Shown here piece after piece: positions 25,524 to 34,023 of a stretch of 64,000 nucleotides of DNA; the first letter of the stretch is position 1; every line of letters begins with the position of its first letter. Under the pieces are notes generated by a model. It was not told the DNA's origin and did not search any database. It saw only the letters and a list, made by a program, of their open reading frames with translations. A program made the translations under genes and the position numbers. Source of the stretch: Syntrophobotulus glycolicus DSM 8271 (GTDB lineage: Bacteria > Bacillota > Desulfitobacteriia > Desulfitobacteriales > Syntrophobotulaceae); contig NC_015172.1 in NCBI RefSeq assembly GCF_000190635.1, forward strand, positions 3,100,001-3,164,000, read 5' to 3'.

Positions 25524-26726
25524 TTAATTGTTGTCCCCATTTTGATCATTCAGGCTCCTGAAATGGGAGACAATATTTTTCCCCCGCTCCTTGGATTTGT
25601 ACAATCCGACATCGGCGGCAACAAGCAAATCCCTGACTATTTCGCCATCCTCAGGAAAATGTGCTACTCCTACAGATACCGTTATCCCGGCTTCACTGTC
25701 CTCGACCTTTTTCCGAAAACGCTCTGCGGTACAGAGTCCTTCCGCAAGCTTGGTATGGGGCAGGACAATGATGAACTCGTCCCCTCCGTAGCGGCCGATG
25801 TGGTCTATGGTCCTACTGTTGTCTTTGGCAATCCCGGCAACCAATTTCAGATACATATCCCCTGCCAGGTGACCTTTGGTGTCATTAATTTTTTTAAAGT
25901 CGTCAATATCGAAAAGGAGAACGGTAAAACCATTTTTCTTTTCCCCTTCCGTTAAAGAACGGATGATATTTGTGATCGCCTGTTTATTGAGAATTCCGGT
26001 CAGGGAATCGGTCTGAGCCAAATTGATGAGATGCTCATTATGGCGTTCGATCTCAATAACCCTTTTCTGCACTTCAAATTTGACCGTCCTGTCCACATCA
26101 AGCAGCTTTTTTTCCGCTTCTTCTAATCTGATGAGCACCGGCCGGTAGATTTTCTGCCAAAAAGTATACATAAACAAAAAAAACGCGGCAAAAATGAGCA
26201 CAGCTTCCGCTTCAGGGAAATGTGCTCCCAGAAACAGCCCAAACAATTGGCCTGCGCCCAGCAAAGAAAACCCCACGGAAAGTGTGGTCTCTTTTTGGTG
26301 AAAAATTTTAGCAAAAATCAGGATATTGCCTACGGCCAAGAATCCGGTAAAACCCGCGAGCAAAAAAAGAGTCCAAGAATAGCCGGAAATGCTCTGAAGG
26401 CAGAAGACCGCAAACGGCGAAAGCAGAGCAAGAGAAAGGACTATTCTCAATGTGCTTCCATATTGTCCGCTCTTCTTCCAATACAATCCCAGCGGGAAAA
26501 ACAAAAATAAGATCAGCAATGCTAAGTGATGCATCTGGAAAATAAAGAATTGCTCGCCCTGGAAAAGAGAAACCACGCCGGTCAGCAGGGGAACGGCAAA
26601 AACAACACTCATTATCCTCCAGATGGACTTTTCTTTTTCAATGCCTAAAGAGAACACTAAATTTACGAAAGACATCCCGGAGATCATGAGGGCAAAGGCT
26701 AAATTCAGAGGACTCAATGCGAACAT
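25524..26726 (-). CDS. Membrane diguanylate cyclase (GGDEF domain)
   Basis: A 400-residue protein with about eight hydrophobic segments (1-195), a short coiled-coil linker (EEAEKKLLDVDRTVKFEVQK) and a C-terminal GGDEF domain. The active site is GRYGGDEFIIVLPH and an inhibitory I-site RxxD (RTID) lies exactly five residues before GGDEF, so it should make c-di-GMP and be product-inhibited. The sensing part does not match 7TMR or MHYT motifs that I know. Its ATG lies inside the MOSC gene (13-bp overlap), which couples it to the molybdenum cofactor operon. Its product could feed the c-di-GMP riboswitch at 8.3 kb. Confidence 0.88.
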   Translation of the reverse strand: MFALSPLNLAFALMISGMSFVNLVFSLGIEKEKSIWRIMSVVFAVPLLTGVVSLFQGEQFFIFQMHHLALLILFLFFPLGLYWKKSGQYGSTLRIVLSLALLSPFAVFCLQSISGYSWTLFLLAGFTGFLAVGNILIFAKIFHQKETTLSVGFSLLGAGQLFGLFLGAHFPEAEAVLIFAAFFLFMYTFWQKIYRPVLIRLEEAEKKLLDVDRTVKFEVQKRVIEIERHNEHLINLAQTDSLTGILNKQAITNIIRSLTEGEKKNGFTVLLFDIDDFKKINDTKGHLAGDMYLKLVAGIAKDNSRTIDHIGRYGGDEFIIVLPHTKLAEGLCTAERFRKKVEDSEAGITVSVGVAHFPEDGEIVRDLLVAADVGLYKSKERGKNIVSHFRSLNDQNGDNN

Positions 26727-27148
26727 CTTATGATTTCATCTCCCGCTTTTACCCATCCCGATCTGATCACCCTGGCAAATATTCCTTCCCGCGGCATCAC
26801 ACAATCGCCAACCAGGTCCTTGATCACACATCCCTGGTGGCATTCTTTGCCGATCTGGGTCACCTCCAGTATGGTTTCTCCTATTTTCAATGTTTCTCCT
26901 AGGGGCAGCTCATACAATAGGATTCCTTCTGTCGTCAGATTTTCGGCAAAAATGCCCATCCTGCTGTCCGAACCTTTGAGAATAGTCTTATTGATACTCT
27001 CCACACCCAAAAGACTGATCTGTCTGTGCCAGGCTCCCGCGTGGGCATCCTCTTCCAGCCCGTGACCGGCAATCAAATATCCCCGGTCAAGCGGCTGCTT
27101 GGGCGTACCTTTTTCCCTGCTTCTGTTTACCGCAACGATTTTGGCCAT
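26714..27148 (-). CDS. MOSC domain protein
   Basis: A 144-residue stand-alone MOSC (Moco sulfurase C-terminal) domain: GYLIAGHGLEEDAHAGAWHR, ISLLGVESI, FAENLTTEGI and the conserved Cys motif IGKECHQGC that would hold a persulfide or bind the cofactor. These proteins carry or modify the molybdenum cofactor; relatives include YiiM and plant sulfurase C-termini. It is in a minus-strand run of Moco genes (13 bp after mobB's neighbour) and its last 13 bases overlap the start of the diguanylate cyclase gene. Confidence 0.88.
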   Translation of the reverse strand: MAKIVAVNRSREKGTPKQPLDRGYLIAGHGLEEDAHAGAWHRQISLLGVESINKTILKGSDSRMGIFAENLTTEGILLYELPLGETLKIGETILEVTQIGKECHQGCVIKDLVGDCVMPREGIFARVIRSGWVKAGDEIIRCSH

Positions 27149-27161
27149 ACTAAATTCCCCA

Positions 27162-27659
27162 TTACTTCAAAAACTTCTCAATTAACATATCGGCAACTTG
27201 AACACAGTCCTCCAATGCAAAGACCGGGACTGAAACTGAAAGCTCCCGAACATCGGTAACTACGGCGAGCAGATCCTTTTCCGCCGATACAATTTCTGTC
27301 CCTTTGGCCTTCCGGACAATTTCAACCTTTGGTTTTGCCGACTTTTTATATCCTTCAACCAAAATGATATCCACATCTTCAATCATTTCAGTAAGCTGAT
27401 CCAAGTCTTTCTTGCTGTCTGTCTGCTGAATCAGCGCATATTTATCCGGCCCGATAATCCCCACCGCCTTCGCCCCGGCCTTCGTGAACCTCCAGGTATC
27501 CTTACCGGGGATATCCATCTCAAAGCCATGGGTATCGCTCTTTACCGTTCCCACACGGTACCCTCTGCCGCAAAATTGTGCAATCAGCTTTTCCAGGAAA
27601 ACTGTTTTCCCTGTGCCTGAGTTTTTCGATACGATACATACAACCGGAATATTATCCAT
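27162..27659 (-). CDS. mobB: Molybdopterin-guanine dinucleotide biosynthesis protein MobB
   Basis: A 165-residue P-loop GTPase-like protein. Walker A is VSKNSGTGKTVFLEKLI, followed by GYRVGTVKSDTHGFEMDIPG and DTWRFTKAGAKAVGI, all typical of MobB; DVDIILVEGYKKSAKPKVEI is the second nucleotide-binding segment. MobB assists MobA in converting molybdopterin to the MGD form used by formate dehydrogenase and DMSO-reductase family enzymes. No mobA is present here. It lies between mogA and the MOSC gene with short gaps on the same strand. Confidence 0.92.
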   Translation of the reverse strand: MDNIPVVCIVSKNSGTGKTVFLEKLIAQFCGRGYRVGTVKSDTHGFEMDIPGKDTWRFTKAGAKAVGIIGPDKYALIQQTDSKKDLDQLTEMIEDVDIILVEGYKKSAKPKVEIVRKAKGTEIVSAEKDLLAVVTDVRELSVSVPVFALEDCVQVADMLIEKFLK

Positions 27660-27687
27660 GCTGACCTTCCTCTACCCATCCACTCTT

Positions 27688-28188
27688 TCAATCGTCCTGA
27701 TTTTCAGCGCAATCTCCTGTCTCACCGCGCAAAATCTGAACCCCATGCTCCAACGCCGGTAAGACAACGTCCAGACATTCGCGTACGGCTTTGGGGCTTC
27801 CAGGCAGATTTACGATGATCGTCCCGCCCCTGATCCCGGATACTGCTCTGGACAGCATGGCTCTGGGCGTGATCTTGAGACTTTCGAAGAGGATAGCCTG
27901 CACAAGCCCGGGAGCAAGTCTTTCCACCACATCGAGCGTAGCCTCCGGAGTGACGTCTCTTGGCGCGAACCCCGTACCGCCTGTGGTGAATACAACATCA
28001 ATATTCAAATCGTCGGCATACTCGATCAGCTTTTGGGCTATCTTCTTCCGTTCATCCGGAATAATAGAACAGGCCGCTGTTTCCCAGCCCCTGTTTTGCA
28101 TGATCTCTTTGATCAGGGGCCCGCTCTGATCTTCTCTTTCGCCGGAGGCCCCCCTGTCGCTTACTGTAAGAATTCCCACCCGGATCAT
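27688..28188 (-). CDS. mogA: Molybdopterin adenylyltransferase, MogA/MoaB family
   Basis: A 166-residue MogA/MoaB protein that adenylates molybdopterin before metal insertion. Family motifs are VGILTVSDRGASGEREDQSG, VVFTTGGTGFAPRDVTPEAT (TTGGTG cofactor loop) and GTIIVNLPGSPKAVRECLD. It sits directly between moaC (18-bp gap) and mobB (28-bp gap) on the same strand. MogA and MoaB types are hard to separate; the Firmicute enzyme acts in the same step. Confidence 0.92.
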   Translation of the reverse strand: MIRVGILTVSDRGASGEREDQSGPLIKEIMQNRGWETAACSIIPDERKKIAQKLIEYADDLNIDVVFTTGGTGFAPRDVTPEATLDVVERLAPGLVQAILFESLKITPRAMLSRAVSGIRGGTIIVNLPGSPKAVRECLDVVLPALEHGVQILRGETGDCAENQDD

Positions 28189-28206
28189 CTGTTTGCACCG
28201 CCTTTC

Positions 28207-28683
28207 TCAGCTTGAGAGATATTCCCCGCTTTTCCCGCCGGATTTGCTCAGAAGCCTGATTTCTCCGATGACCATGTTCTTGCTTGCCGCTTTGCACATA
28301 TCATAAACAGTCAGAGCGGCAACCGAGACAGCTGTCAGAGCTTCCATTTCCACTCCTGTCTGTCCGCAAGTTTTCACCTCGGCCCGGATCACAATCTTGC
28401 TTTCCCGTTCATTGACGGAAAATGACAGATCAATACCGGCAAGCAGGAGGGGATGACACATCGGGATCAGCTCGGAGGCTTTTTTGGCGGCCATGATCCC
28501 GGCGATCTGGGCCGCTGCCAGGACATCCCCTTTGGCCAGGGCACGGTCGCGGACCAAGGCCAGCACATCGGGCTCCATCCGTACCTCCCCCTCAGCCGCC
28601 GCTACCCTGGAAGTTACGGCTTTGCCGCCCACATCAACCATCTTGGCCCGGCCTTCGGCATTAAAATGCGTAAGTTTGTCCAC
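28207..28683 (-). CDS. moaC: Cyclic pyranopterin monophosphate synthase MoaC
   Basis: A 158-residue MoaC. It begins [20 protein letters not shown], and has [15 protein letters not shown]-type core (here [19 protein letters not shown]) and [20 protein letters not shown], then [15 protein letters not shown]. MoaC rearranges the MoaA product 3',8-cH2GTP to cyclic pyranopterin monophosphate. It starts 6 bp after moaA's stop, so the two consecutive enzymes are co-translated. All catalytic residues expected (His in MCHP, Glu, Lys in CKAASK) are visible. Confidence 0.94.
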   Translation of the reverse strand: MDKLTHFNAEGRAKMVDVGGKAVTSRVAAAEGEVRMEPDVLALVRDRALAKGDVLAAAQIAGIMAAKKASELIPMCHPLLLAGIDLSFSVNERESKIVIRAEVKTCGQTGVEMEALTAVSVAALTVYDMCKAASKNMVIGEIRLLSKSGGKSGEYLSS

Positions 28684-28689
28684 CTGCTT

Positions 28690-29646
28690 TTATCCCCCTA
28701 TCTGGTTCATATTCCGCTTCCCTGGAACAAAGCCTGTTTTCTCAGCGGCGTGATTTTCGGGCTTAGTATAGATCCCTTTCATCAAGAGATTTTTCAGATT
28801 CCCGAGATCAGCATTTTTTAAGTCTATTTCCCTGTCTGAATGCAGACAGGGTTTCAGCTTGCCGTCGGATGTTACCCGAATTCTGTTACAGGCCCCGCAA
28901 AAATGACTGCTGATCGGGCTGATCAGACCGATCCTCCCTCTGCCTTGAGGGAACCTGTACATTTTGACTACACTGCCATGTTCCTTTCCCGGTAATGGGA
29001 CCAGTTCCGGAATTTGCCGTAAGACTTCTTTATTGGAGAGATATTTTGCCAAATCCCAGCGGTAAACCTCACCTAAGGGCATCAGCTCAATAAAACGGAT
29101 CTCCATTTCTTCTGTGAGGGCAAGCCGGGCAAAATCGGCAATCTCCTCGTCGTTAAAACCCTGAATTAACACGACATTGAGCTTGATCGGGGAAAAGCCC
29201 TCCGCTTTTGCCGCCTGAATCCCCTCCAGAACATCCGCCAGATTGCCTCCCCTGGTAATCCTGCGGTATTTCTCCTGATTGAGGCTATCCAGACTGATAT
29301 TGATTCTTTGGAGTCCGGCCTTGCGCAAATTCCGCGCATTTTCCCCGAGCAGGGTTCCATTGGTCGTCAGGCCCAGATCCTCCAGGCCCTTGATTCGCGA
29401 GAGCCTGGTTATTAATTGCAGGATTCCTTTGCGGACCAAGGGCTCCCCTCCGGTAAGCCTGATTTTGCGGATTCCAATCTCAACCGCCGCTTTGGAGATA
29501 TTCTCGATCTCCTCCAAGCTCAGAATATCTTCATGGGCCTTCTTTTTTATCCCTGCCTCAGGCCTACAGTATTTACACCTTAAATTACACAAATCTGTCA
29601 CCGATATTCTCAGGTAATCGATGTTTCTCCCATAAGCATCAATCAT
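28690..29646 (-). CDS. moaA: GTP 3',8-cyclase MoaA (radical SAM)
   Basis: A 318-residue radical SAM enzyme starting MIDAYGRNIDYLRISVTDLC. The SAM cluster is CNLRCKYC and the C-terminal cluster is CGACNRIRVTSDGKLKPCLH (C-x2-C-x13-C), diagnostic of MoaA. It catalyses the first step of Moco synthesis from GTP. ATG 29646 was chosen because it matches the family start and avoids overlapping the upstream gene; an open frame continues to 29751 but is not conserved. The usual C-terminal double Gly is not seen: the tail ends in ...MNQIGG, which may well be the GG motif. It is followed after 6 bp by moaC. Confidence 0.94.
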   Translation of the reverse strand: MIDAYGRNIDYLRISVTDLCNLRCKYCRPEAGIKKKAHEDILSLEEIENISKAAVEIGIRKIRLTGGEPLVRKGILQLITRLSRIKGLEDLGLTTNGTLLGENARNLRKAGLQRINISLDSLNQEKYRRITRGGNLADVLEGIQAAKAEGFSPIKLNVVLIQGFNDEEIADFARLALTEEMEIRFIELMPLGEVYRWDLAKYLSNKEVLRQIPELVPLPGKEHGSVVKMYRFPQGRGRIGLISPISSHFCGACNRIRVTSDGKLKPCLHSDREIDLKNADLGNLKNLLMKGIYTKPENHAAEKTGFVPGKRNMNQIGG

Positions 29647-29680
29647 GTCAACCGCGCTCCATCCTGAACATCTCTCTGTT

Positions 29681-30706
29681 TCACCTGCCCCTGCCAAAAT
29701 AGCAGTTGGGATAACTGCAGGAAGCACACCCGTTACAGAGCCCGCCTTCACCCATGATCACAAAATCTTCTCTGGTCATTTTTTCGCCGCTGAATATCCT
29801 CGGCAGTACAATGTCCAAGAGCGAAGTCCTGCTGAAAATCGCTCCTCCGGGGACTCCGGCCAGGGCAGTATTACCCAGATAGGCCAGCATAAACATGTTC
29901 CCCGGCTGAACAGGCGTACCATAGGTGACGACCTCCGCCCCCGAGTCTCTGATCGCTACCGGAGTCAAATCGTCAGGGTCGACCGACATGCCGCCGGTCA
30001 GGATGATCAGGTCCGCCCCGGCCTTCAGGAGCTCTTTGATGCTCCGGCTGATCAGGCCGGTATCATCGGGACAATAGGCTTTGCCGATAAGGTCGGCCTC
30101 ATAATCGGCCAATTTTTCCTCCAGCAAAGGCCCGAACTTATCCTCGATCAGGCCTTCATAGACTTCATTGCCCGTAATCACCAGCCCTGCCTTAAGCTGC
30201 CGGTAGGGCTTCACTTCAAAAACAGGTCCTTCTGTCCTGCAAAGCTCTTCCAGTGCCAGAATGCTCTTTTCTTTTATCACCAGAGGAATGATCCGGGCGC
30301 CGGCCAGCTTGTCTCCCTGCTTCACGATAAAATAGTCCGGCCTGGCGGCGATCGTTATGTTTTCCATAGAATTAATCCTTTTTAACAAGGAACGGTCGAT
30401 TCTCAATAATCCCTTGGCCATGGACTTCAGCATAGTCTTGCCTTCACGCGGCTGCTCAAACTCCGTGTTTGGTCCCATTATTGCCCGGGCAATACGCACC
30501 GCGGCCTCATCCTCATGGATTTCCCCGGCATTTTCCTCCCAGACGAAAATATGCTCCTTGCCGGCTTTCCGCAATTCGGCGATGTCCTCATTTCTGATCC
30601 TGTGTCCGCGGGGATATAACACCCCTTTGAATTGTCCGGGAACGATCCTGGTGATATCGTGGCATAGTTCCATTCCCACCGCATCTTCTACACGAACTTT
30701 TTTCAT
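29681..30706 (-). CDS. Molybdopterin-binding protein with C-terminal cysteine cluster
   Basis: A 341-residue protein with an N-terminal region starting VRVEDAVGMELCHDITRIVP, like the MoeA-type proteins, and a MoCF/MogA-like domain (LKAGLVITGNEVYEGLIEDK, LIILTGGMSVDPDDLTPVAI, LAGVPGGAIFSRTSLLDIVL). The C-terminus carries CNGCASCSYPNCYFG, a C-x2-C-x2-C-x4-C cluster suited to an Fe-S cluster or zinc. It lies between moeA and moaA in the Moco run. I recall similar proteins beside molybdoenzyme genes in anaerobes, where a role in cofactor handling is assumed. It is not a standard step of Moco synthesis, so function remains open. Confidence 0.82.
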   Translation of the reverse strand: MKKVRVEDAVGMELCHDITRIVPGQFKGVLYPRGHRIRNEDIAELRKAGKEHIFVWEENAGEIHEDEAAVRIARAIMGPNTEFEQPREGKTMLKSMAKGLLRIDRSLLKRINSMENITIAARPDYFIVKQGDKLAGARIIPLVIKEKSILALEELCRTEGPVFEVKPYRQLKAGLVITGNEVYEGLIEDKFGPLLEEKLADYEADLIGKAYCPDDTGLISRSIKELLKAGADLIILTGGMSVDPDDLTPVAIRDSGAEVVTYGTPVQPGNMFMLAYLGNTALAGVPGGAIFSRTSLLDIVLPRIFSGEKMTREDFVIMGEGGLCNGCASCSYPNCYFGRGR

Positions 30707-30775
30707 TTTTGGCCCTCCGAATATCCAAGCAACCGGGTAAAATCATGTCTGCGATTTTACCTGATCATCAATTGA

Positions 30776-31993
30776 TTATTTTAATAACAGGGCTTCCAGT
30801 TTCTCTCCCGCTTTAAGCGGCCCGCTTCCGGCGGGGATCTCGGCCAGCAGATCACACTCAATCAAAGAGCTCAGCACATCATTGCCCTGCCCTCCTGTAA
30901 ACTCCATTAAGGCCGTTCCCTTCTCCCAAACCAGCCGGCCCCGCAAATACCTCCGGCGGGGGCTGTTCTTGCGGAAATCTTCTTTAAGAAGGACTTCAAT
31001 CCGCTGCCAAAGGTATTCGGCTCTGCCGGCAAGCTTCTTGATCAAAGGACTTGCCAGCAGCTGAAAAACCACCATGCCCGCCGCGGGGTTACCCGAAAGA
31101 CCCAGGATGAGCTTTCCATCCTTGAGCGCCGCCAGGGTCGGCGATCCGGGCTTCATATCGATCCGCCAGAATAGAACTTCCGCCCCTGCCAAGCGTACCG
31201 CATCCTGCACCACATCATAATCGCCGACAGATACCCCTCCTGTCGTCATCACCACATCCGCCTCAGCCAGTCCTCTTTTCATCAGCACGGCAACCTCCTC
31301 AGCCTTATCCCCGGCCGTACCGATGACCAGCGGCTCTCCCCCCAGTTCGGAAATATAGGCCGCCAGGCTGTAGCTGTTGCTGTTGCGGATCTTGCCTTTT
31401 TCCAGCTCTTCTCCCAAATCCTGAAGTTCCTCACCTGTGCTTACGACAGCAACCCTCGGTCTTCTGAAAACGCTGATCTCACTGATCCCCAGGGCCGCCA
31501 GAAGACCGATCAGGGGCGGGTTGACGACCGAGCCTTTACGGGCGACAATCTGACCTTTCATGACATCTTCTCCTGCCCGGACAATATTCTGGCCGGAACG
31601 GAAAGCCTGAAAAAGAGATACCGTATTCCCTTTTTCCAAAGTCTCTTCATATTTGACCACTGCATCCGCTCCCTCAGGTATGGGTGCCCCGGTCATTACT
31701 TTTATTGTTTTTCCCGCGGAAACAGCTTTGGAAGGCGTATACCCCGCAGGGACCTCTTCAATGACCTCCAGGATTAACGGATTATCTTCACCTGCCCGGA
31801 GTGTGTCTGCGGCCCTGAAGGCATAGCCATCCAGAGGAGAACGGTCAAATTGGGGAATATCCTCCCCCGCCCGGATATCCTCATCAAGGACTCTCCCCAA
31901 AGAATCGGGCAGCGCAACCCTCTCCTGGCCGCCGGCCGGACAATTCCCCAGCAGGAACTGCAACGCTTTCTCTGCCGAAACATTTGTTTCCAT
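30776..31993 (-). CDS. moeA: Molybdopterin molybdenumtransferase MoeA
   Basis: A 405-residue MoeA, which inserts molybdate into adenylated molybdopterin. It begins METNVSAEKALQFLLGNCPA; the conserved FDRSPLDGYAFRAADT, VMTGAPIPEGADAVVKYEET, VVSTGEELQDLGEELEKGKI and TTGGVSVGDYDVVQDA motifs are all present, as are the C-terminal domain residues. ATG 31993 has GGAGG 4 nt upstream. The open frame continues in frame to an ATG at 32116 (41 extra residues, MAYKVRVNLIGAYFGM...), which is not part of the family. It heads the Moco run, 33-157 bp downstream of an HD hydrolase gene. Confidence 0.93.
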   Translation of the reverse strand: METNVSAEKALQFLLGNCPAGGQERVALPDSLGRVLDEDIRAGEDIPQFDRSPLDGYAFRAADTLRAGEDNPLILEVIEEVPAGYTPSKAVSAGKTIKVMTGAPIPEGADAVVKYEETLEKGNTVSLFQAFRSGQNIVRAGEDVMKGQIVARKGSVVNPPLIGLLAALGISEISVFRRPRVAVVSTGEELQDLGEELEKGKIRNSNSYSLAAYISELGGEPLVIGTAGDKAEEVAVLMKRGLAEADVVMTTGGVSVGDYDVVQDAVRLAGAEVLFWRIDMKPGSPTLAALKDGKLILGLSGNPAAGMVVFQLLASPLIKKLAGRAEYLWQRIEVLLKEDFRKNSPRRRYLRGRLVWEKGTALMEFTGGQGNDVLSSLIECDLLAEIPAGSGPLKAGEKLEALLLK

Positions 31994-32149
31994 AAAACCT
32001 CCGTATTTCCGCGCACTCTCAACGGTAAGAACAGAAAATCCCCGCCCTTTGCAAGACAAGGATAAAAACATACCGAAGTAAGCACCGATCAAATTAACCC
32101 GGACCTTGTATGCCATGGAACCGCTCTTTATCCTATGGTCCGGAGATCT

Positions 32150-32635
32150 TCATTTATTCTGGGCTTTTTCCTCTTCTTTCTTTTCGCTTTCCCCCTGAGT
32201 ATCCTTAGCAAGGATCGCTTCTAGCTGATTATAAGCATTAATATATTTTTCCAGTCTCTTGATGTCTTTCTCGGATAAGCTTGCGCTTTTATTGATGATC
32301 GCAATATTGTCTTTGATATCCGCAAGCTTAATCCTGATAATATCTTCCTTATGTAAAGCAATCCTGTCGATATAATCCTCATAACTCATTTCTTTAGGCT
32401 TGGTTAAGCTTTCGATCCCTTTGACCACTTTTTTGGAAAATCCGTAGTCATACAATTCTTCCGGCAGGCAATCGGTATGTTCAAGAACATCGTGCAGAAG
32501 GGCAATGATCTTTTTCTCCGGAGTATCCATCGCGAGCATCACTCTCAGAGAATGAAAAATGTAAGGCTCCCCTCCCCTGTTTTTTTCGCCTTTGTGCATC
32601 CTGCTGGCAAAAATAAGCGCCTTCTCAATTCTCAA
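32150..32635 (-). CDS. Small HD-domain hydrolase, (p)ppGpp hydrolase-like
   Basis: A protein of about 161 residues resembling the hydrolase half of RelA/SpoT: RMHKGEKNRGGEPYIFHSLR, KIIALLHDVLEHTD and RIKLADIKDNIAIIN. The His and the HD pair are present. In RelA/SpoT the sequence after HD is normally HDxxEDT with a catalytic Glu-Asp pair; here it is HDVLEHT, so Asp is replaced by His, and activity on (p)ppGpp is uncertain. TTG 32635 has AGGAG 8 nt upstream; a GTG three codons earlier is an alternative. The C-terminus is charged (ESEKKEEEKAQNK). It has its own promoter-like TATAAT at 32691-32696 and may be co-transcribed with moeA. Confidence 0.78.
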   Translation of the reverse strand: MRIEKALIFASRMHKGEKNRGGEPYIFHSLRVMLAMDTPEKKIIALLHDVLEHTDCLPEELYDYGFSKKVVKGIESLTKPKEMSYEDYIDRIALHKEDIIRIKLADIKDNIAIINKSASLSEKDIKRLEKYINAYNQLEAILAKDTQGESEKKEEEKAQNK

Positions 32636-32690
32636 GTGAATCACTCCTATCCCCTTGGTTATTGAATGATACAGTTTTACCCGTTATTCT

Positions 32691-32696
32691 ATTATA
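32691..32696 (-). promoter_or_regulatory. TATAAT -10 box upstream of the HD hydrolase gene
   Basis: Perfect TATAAT on the minus strand, 55 bp upstream of the predicted start. No good -35 lies at the usual distance. Transcripts starting here could also serve the downstream Moco genes. Confidence 0.4.
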
Positions 32697-32777
32697 TCAT
32701 AATTTTCGGACATTTTTAGCCCAACCTGAAACTCAGCCAGGGGAATAGAAACGCCCTGCGCTCAGCCTTCCCGCCGT

Positions 32778-34013
32778 TCAGTCCTTCCTGTTATCCAAAA
32801 CCCGCTTTGTTTTCTTTTCACTTCTCGGCAATTGACCGATTTCCAGAATTTCTACGTCTGCCTGAATCCCGATTTTCCGTTTAAAGGCCGACCTGACCAC
32901 ATTCTGAACCATGCCTTGATCACTGCCGCTTTCGCTTTCGAGGCGCAGGATCACTCTGTCCCGGCCTTTCTCATGGTTAATTTCCAACTGGTATTCACTG
33001 CTTGCTTCGGGAATTGTCCGCAGGAATTCATCAATCTGGGCCGGGAAGATGTTGACCCCCTTGACCTTGACCATATCATCCGAGCGCCCAATCATGATGT
33101 CATGACGGGGATACGGGCTTCCGCACGGGCATTGACCGGGGATTAATCTGGTGATATCCCTGGTCCGGAAACGGACTAAGGGAGCGGCCTCTTTTCTTAA
33201 GGTCGTAATGACCAGTTCCCCATACTGTCCGTGGGGCAAAATCCTGCCGGTCTCCGGATCAATGACCTCAAAATAAAGAAAATCGTCCCAGTAATGAAGC
33301 CCGCTATGCTGTCCGCAATCGATCGAAATCCCCGGTCCGTAAATCTCTGTCAGACCGTAGATGTCAAATACCTCAATATTCAATTCTCGGCTGATTCTGC
33401 CGCGCATCTTGGCGCTCCACCGTTCCGAGCCGAAAATCCCCCTGCGCAGGCGAATCTGATCCCCGATCCCTCTTTTGGCCACTTCTTCGGCGATCAAAAG
33501 AGCATAAGAAGATGTCGCCGTCAAAACCGTAGTCTTCAAGTCCATCATGATCTGCAGCTGTTTGTCCGTATTGCCGGGGCCTGTGGGAACAGCCATCGCT
33601 CCCAGGAGTTCGGCGCCTGCCTGAAACCCGATGCCCGCAGTCCAAAGACCATATCCGGGTGTGATTTGAACGCGGTCCGATTGGGTTACCCCCGCAAATT
33701 CATAGCATCTCTTCATCATTTCCGCCCAATCAGCCACATCCTGAGCTGAGTAAGGAATCACAACAGGGATCCCTGTCGTCCCCGAGGAAGAATGGATTCT
33801 GACCACCTTCTCCTCCGGTACGGCCCGGAGCCCCAGCGGATATGCCTCTCTCAGCTCTTCCTTCGTTGTGAAGGGGATCCCTTCAAAGTCTTCCGCAGTT
33901 CTGATCTCCTGACTCCGAACCCCGTGTTTTTGAAATTTATCCCGATAAAAGGGACTATCCTTTTCCACCCGCTCAATTAATTTCCGAAGCGCAGAAAATG
34001 TTTGCTCATCCAT
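32778..34013 (-). CDS. paaK: Phenylacetate-CoA ligase family (arylacetate-CoA ligase)
   Basis: A 411-residue AMP-forming acyl-CoA ligase of the PaaK family. The ATP motif is IHSSSGTTGIPVVIPYSAQD, followed by ITPGYGLWTAGIGFQAGAEL, FDIYGLTEIYGPGISIDC and the C-terminal GRSDDMVKVKGVNIFPAQID. It converts an arylacetate (phenylacetate, indole-3-acetate, 4-hydroxyphenylacetate) plus ATP and CoA to the arylacetyl-CoA. It follows iorB by 10 bp and is the last gene of the T-box/ECF/ior operon. Given the tryptophan T-box, indole-3-acetate is my preferred substrate, by inference. In many genomes paaK beside iorAB is read as catabolic; here the regulation argues for salvage. Confidence 0.9.
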   Translation of the reverse strand: MDEQTFSALRKLIERVEKDSPFYRDKFQKHGVRSQEIRTAEDFEGIPFTTKEELREAYPLGLRAVPEEKVVRIHSSSGTTGIPVVIPYSAQDVADWAEMMKRCYEFAGVTQSDRVQITPGYGLWTAGIGFQAGAELLGAMAVPTGPGNTDKQLQIMMDLKTTVLTATSSYALLIAEEVAKRGIGDQIRLRRGIFGSERWSAKMRGRISRELNIEVFDIYGLTEIYGPGISIDCGQHSGLHYWDDFLYFEVIDPETGRILPHGQYGELVITTLRKEAAPLVRFRTRDITRLIPGQCPCGSPYPRHDIMIGRSDDMVKVKGVNIFPAQIDEFLRTIPEASSEYQLEINHEKGRDRVILRLESESGSDQGMVQNVVRSAFKRKIGIQADVEILEIGQLPRSEKKTKRVLDNRKD

Positions 34014-34023
34014 TCTTTTCCCC

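Noticed and set aside
31994-32149. Moco riboswitch upstream of moeA
   Set aside because: No matching conserved stems; the interval also codes in frame with moeA.
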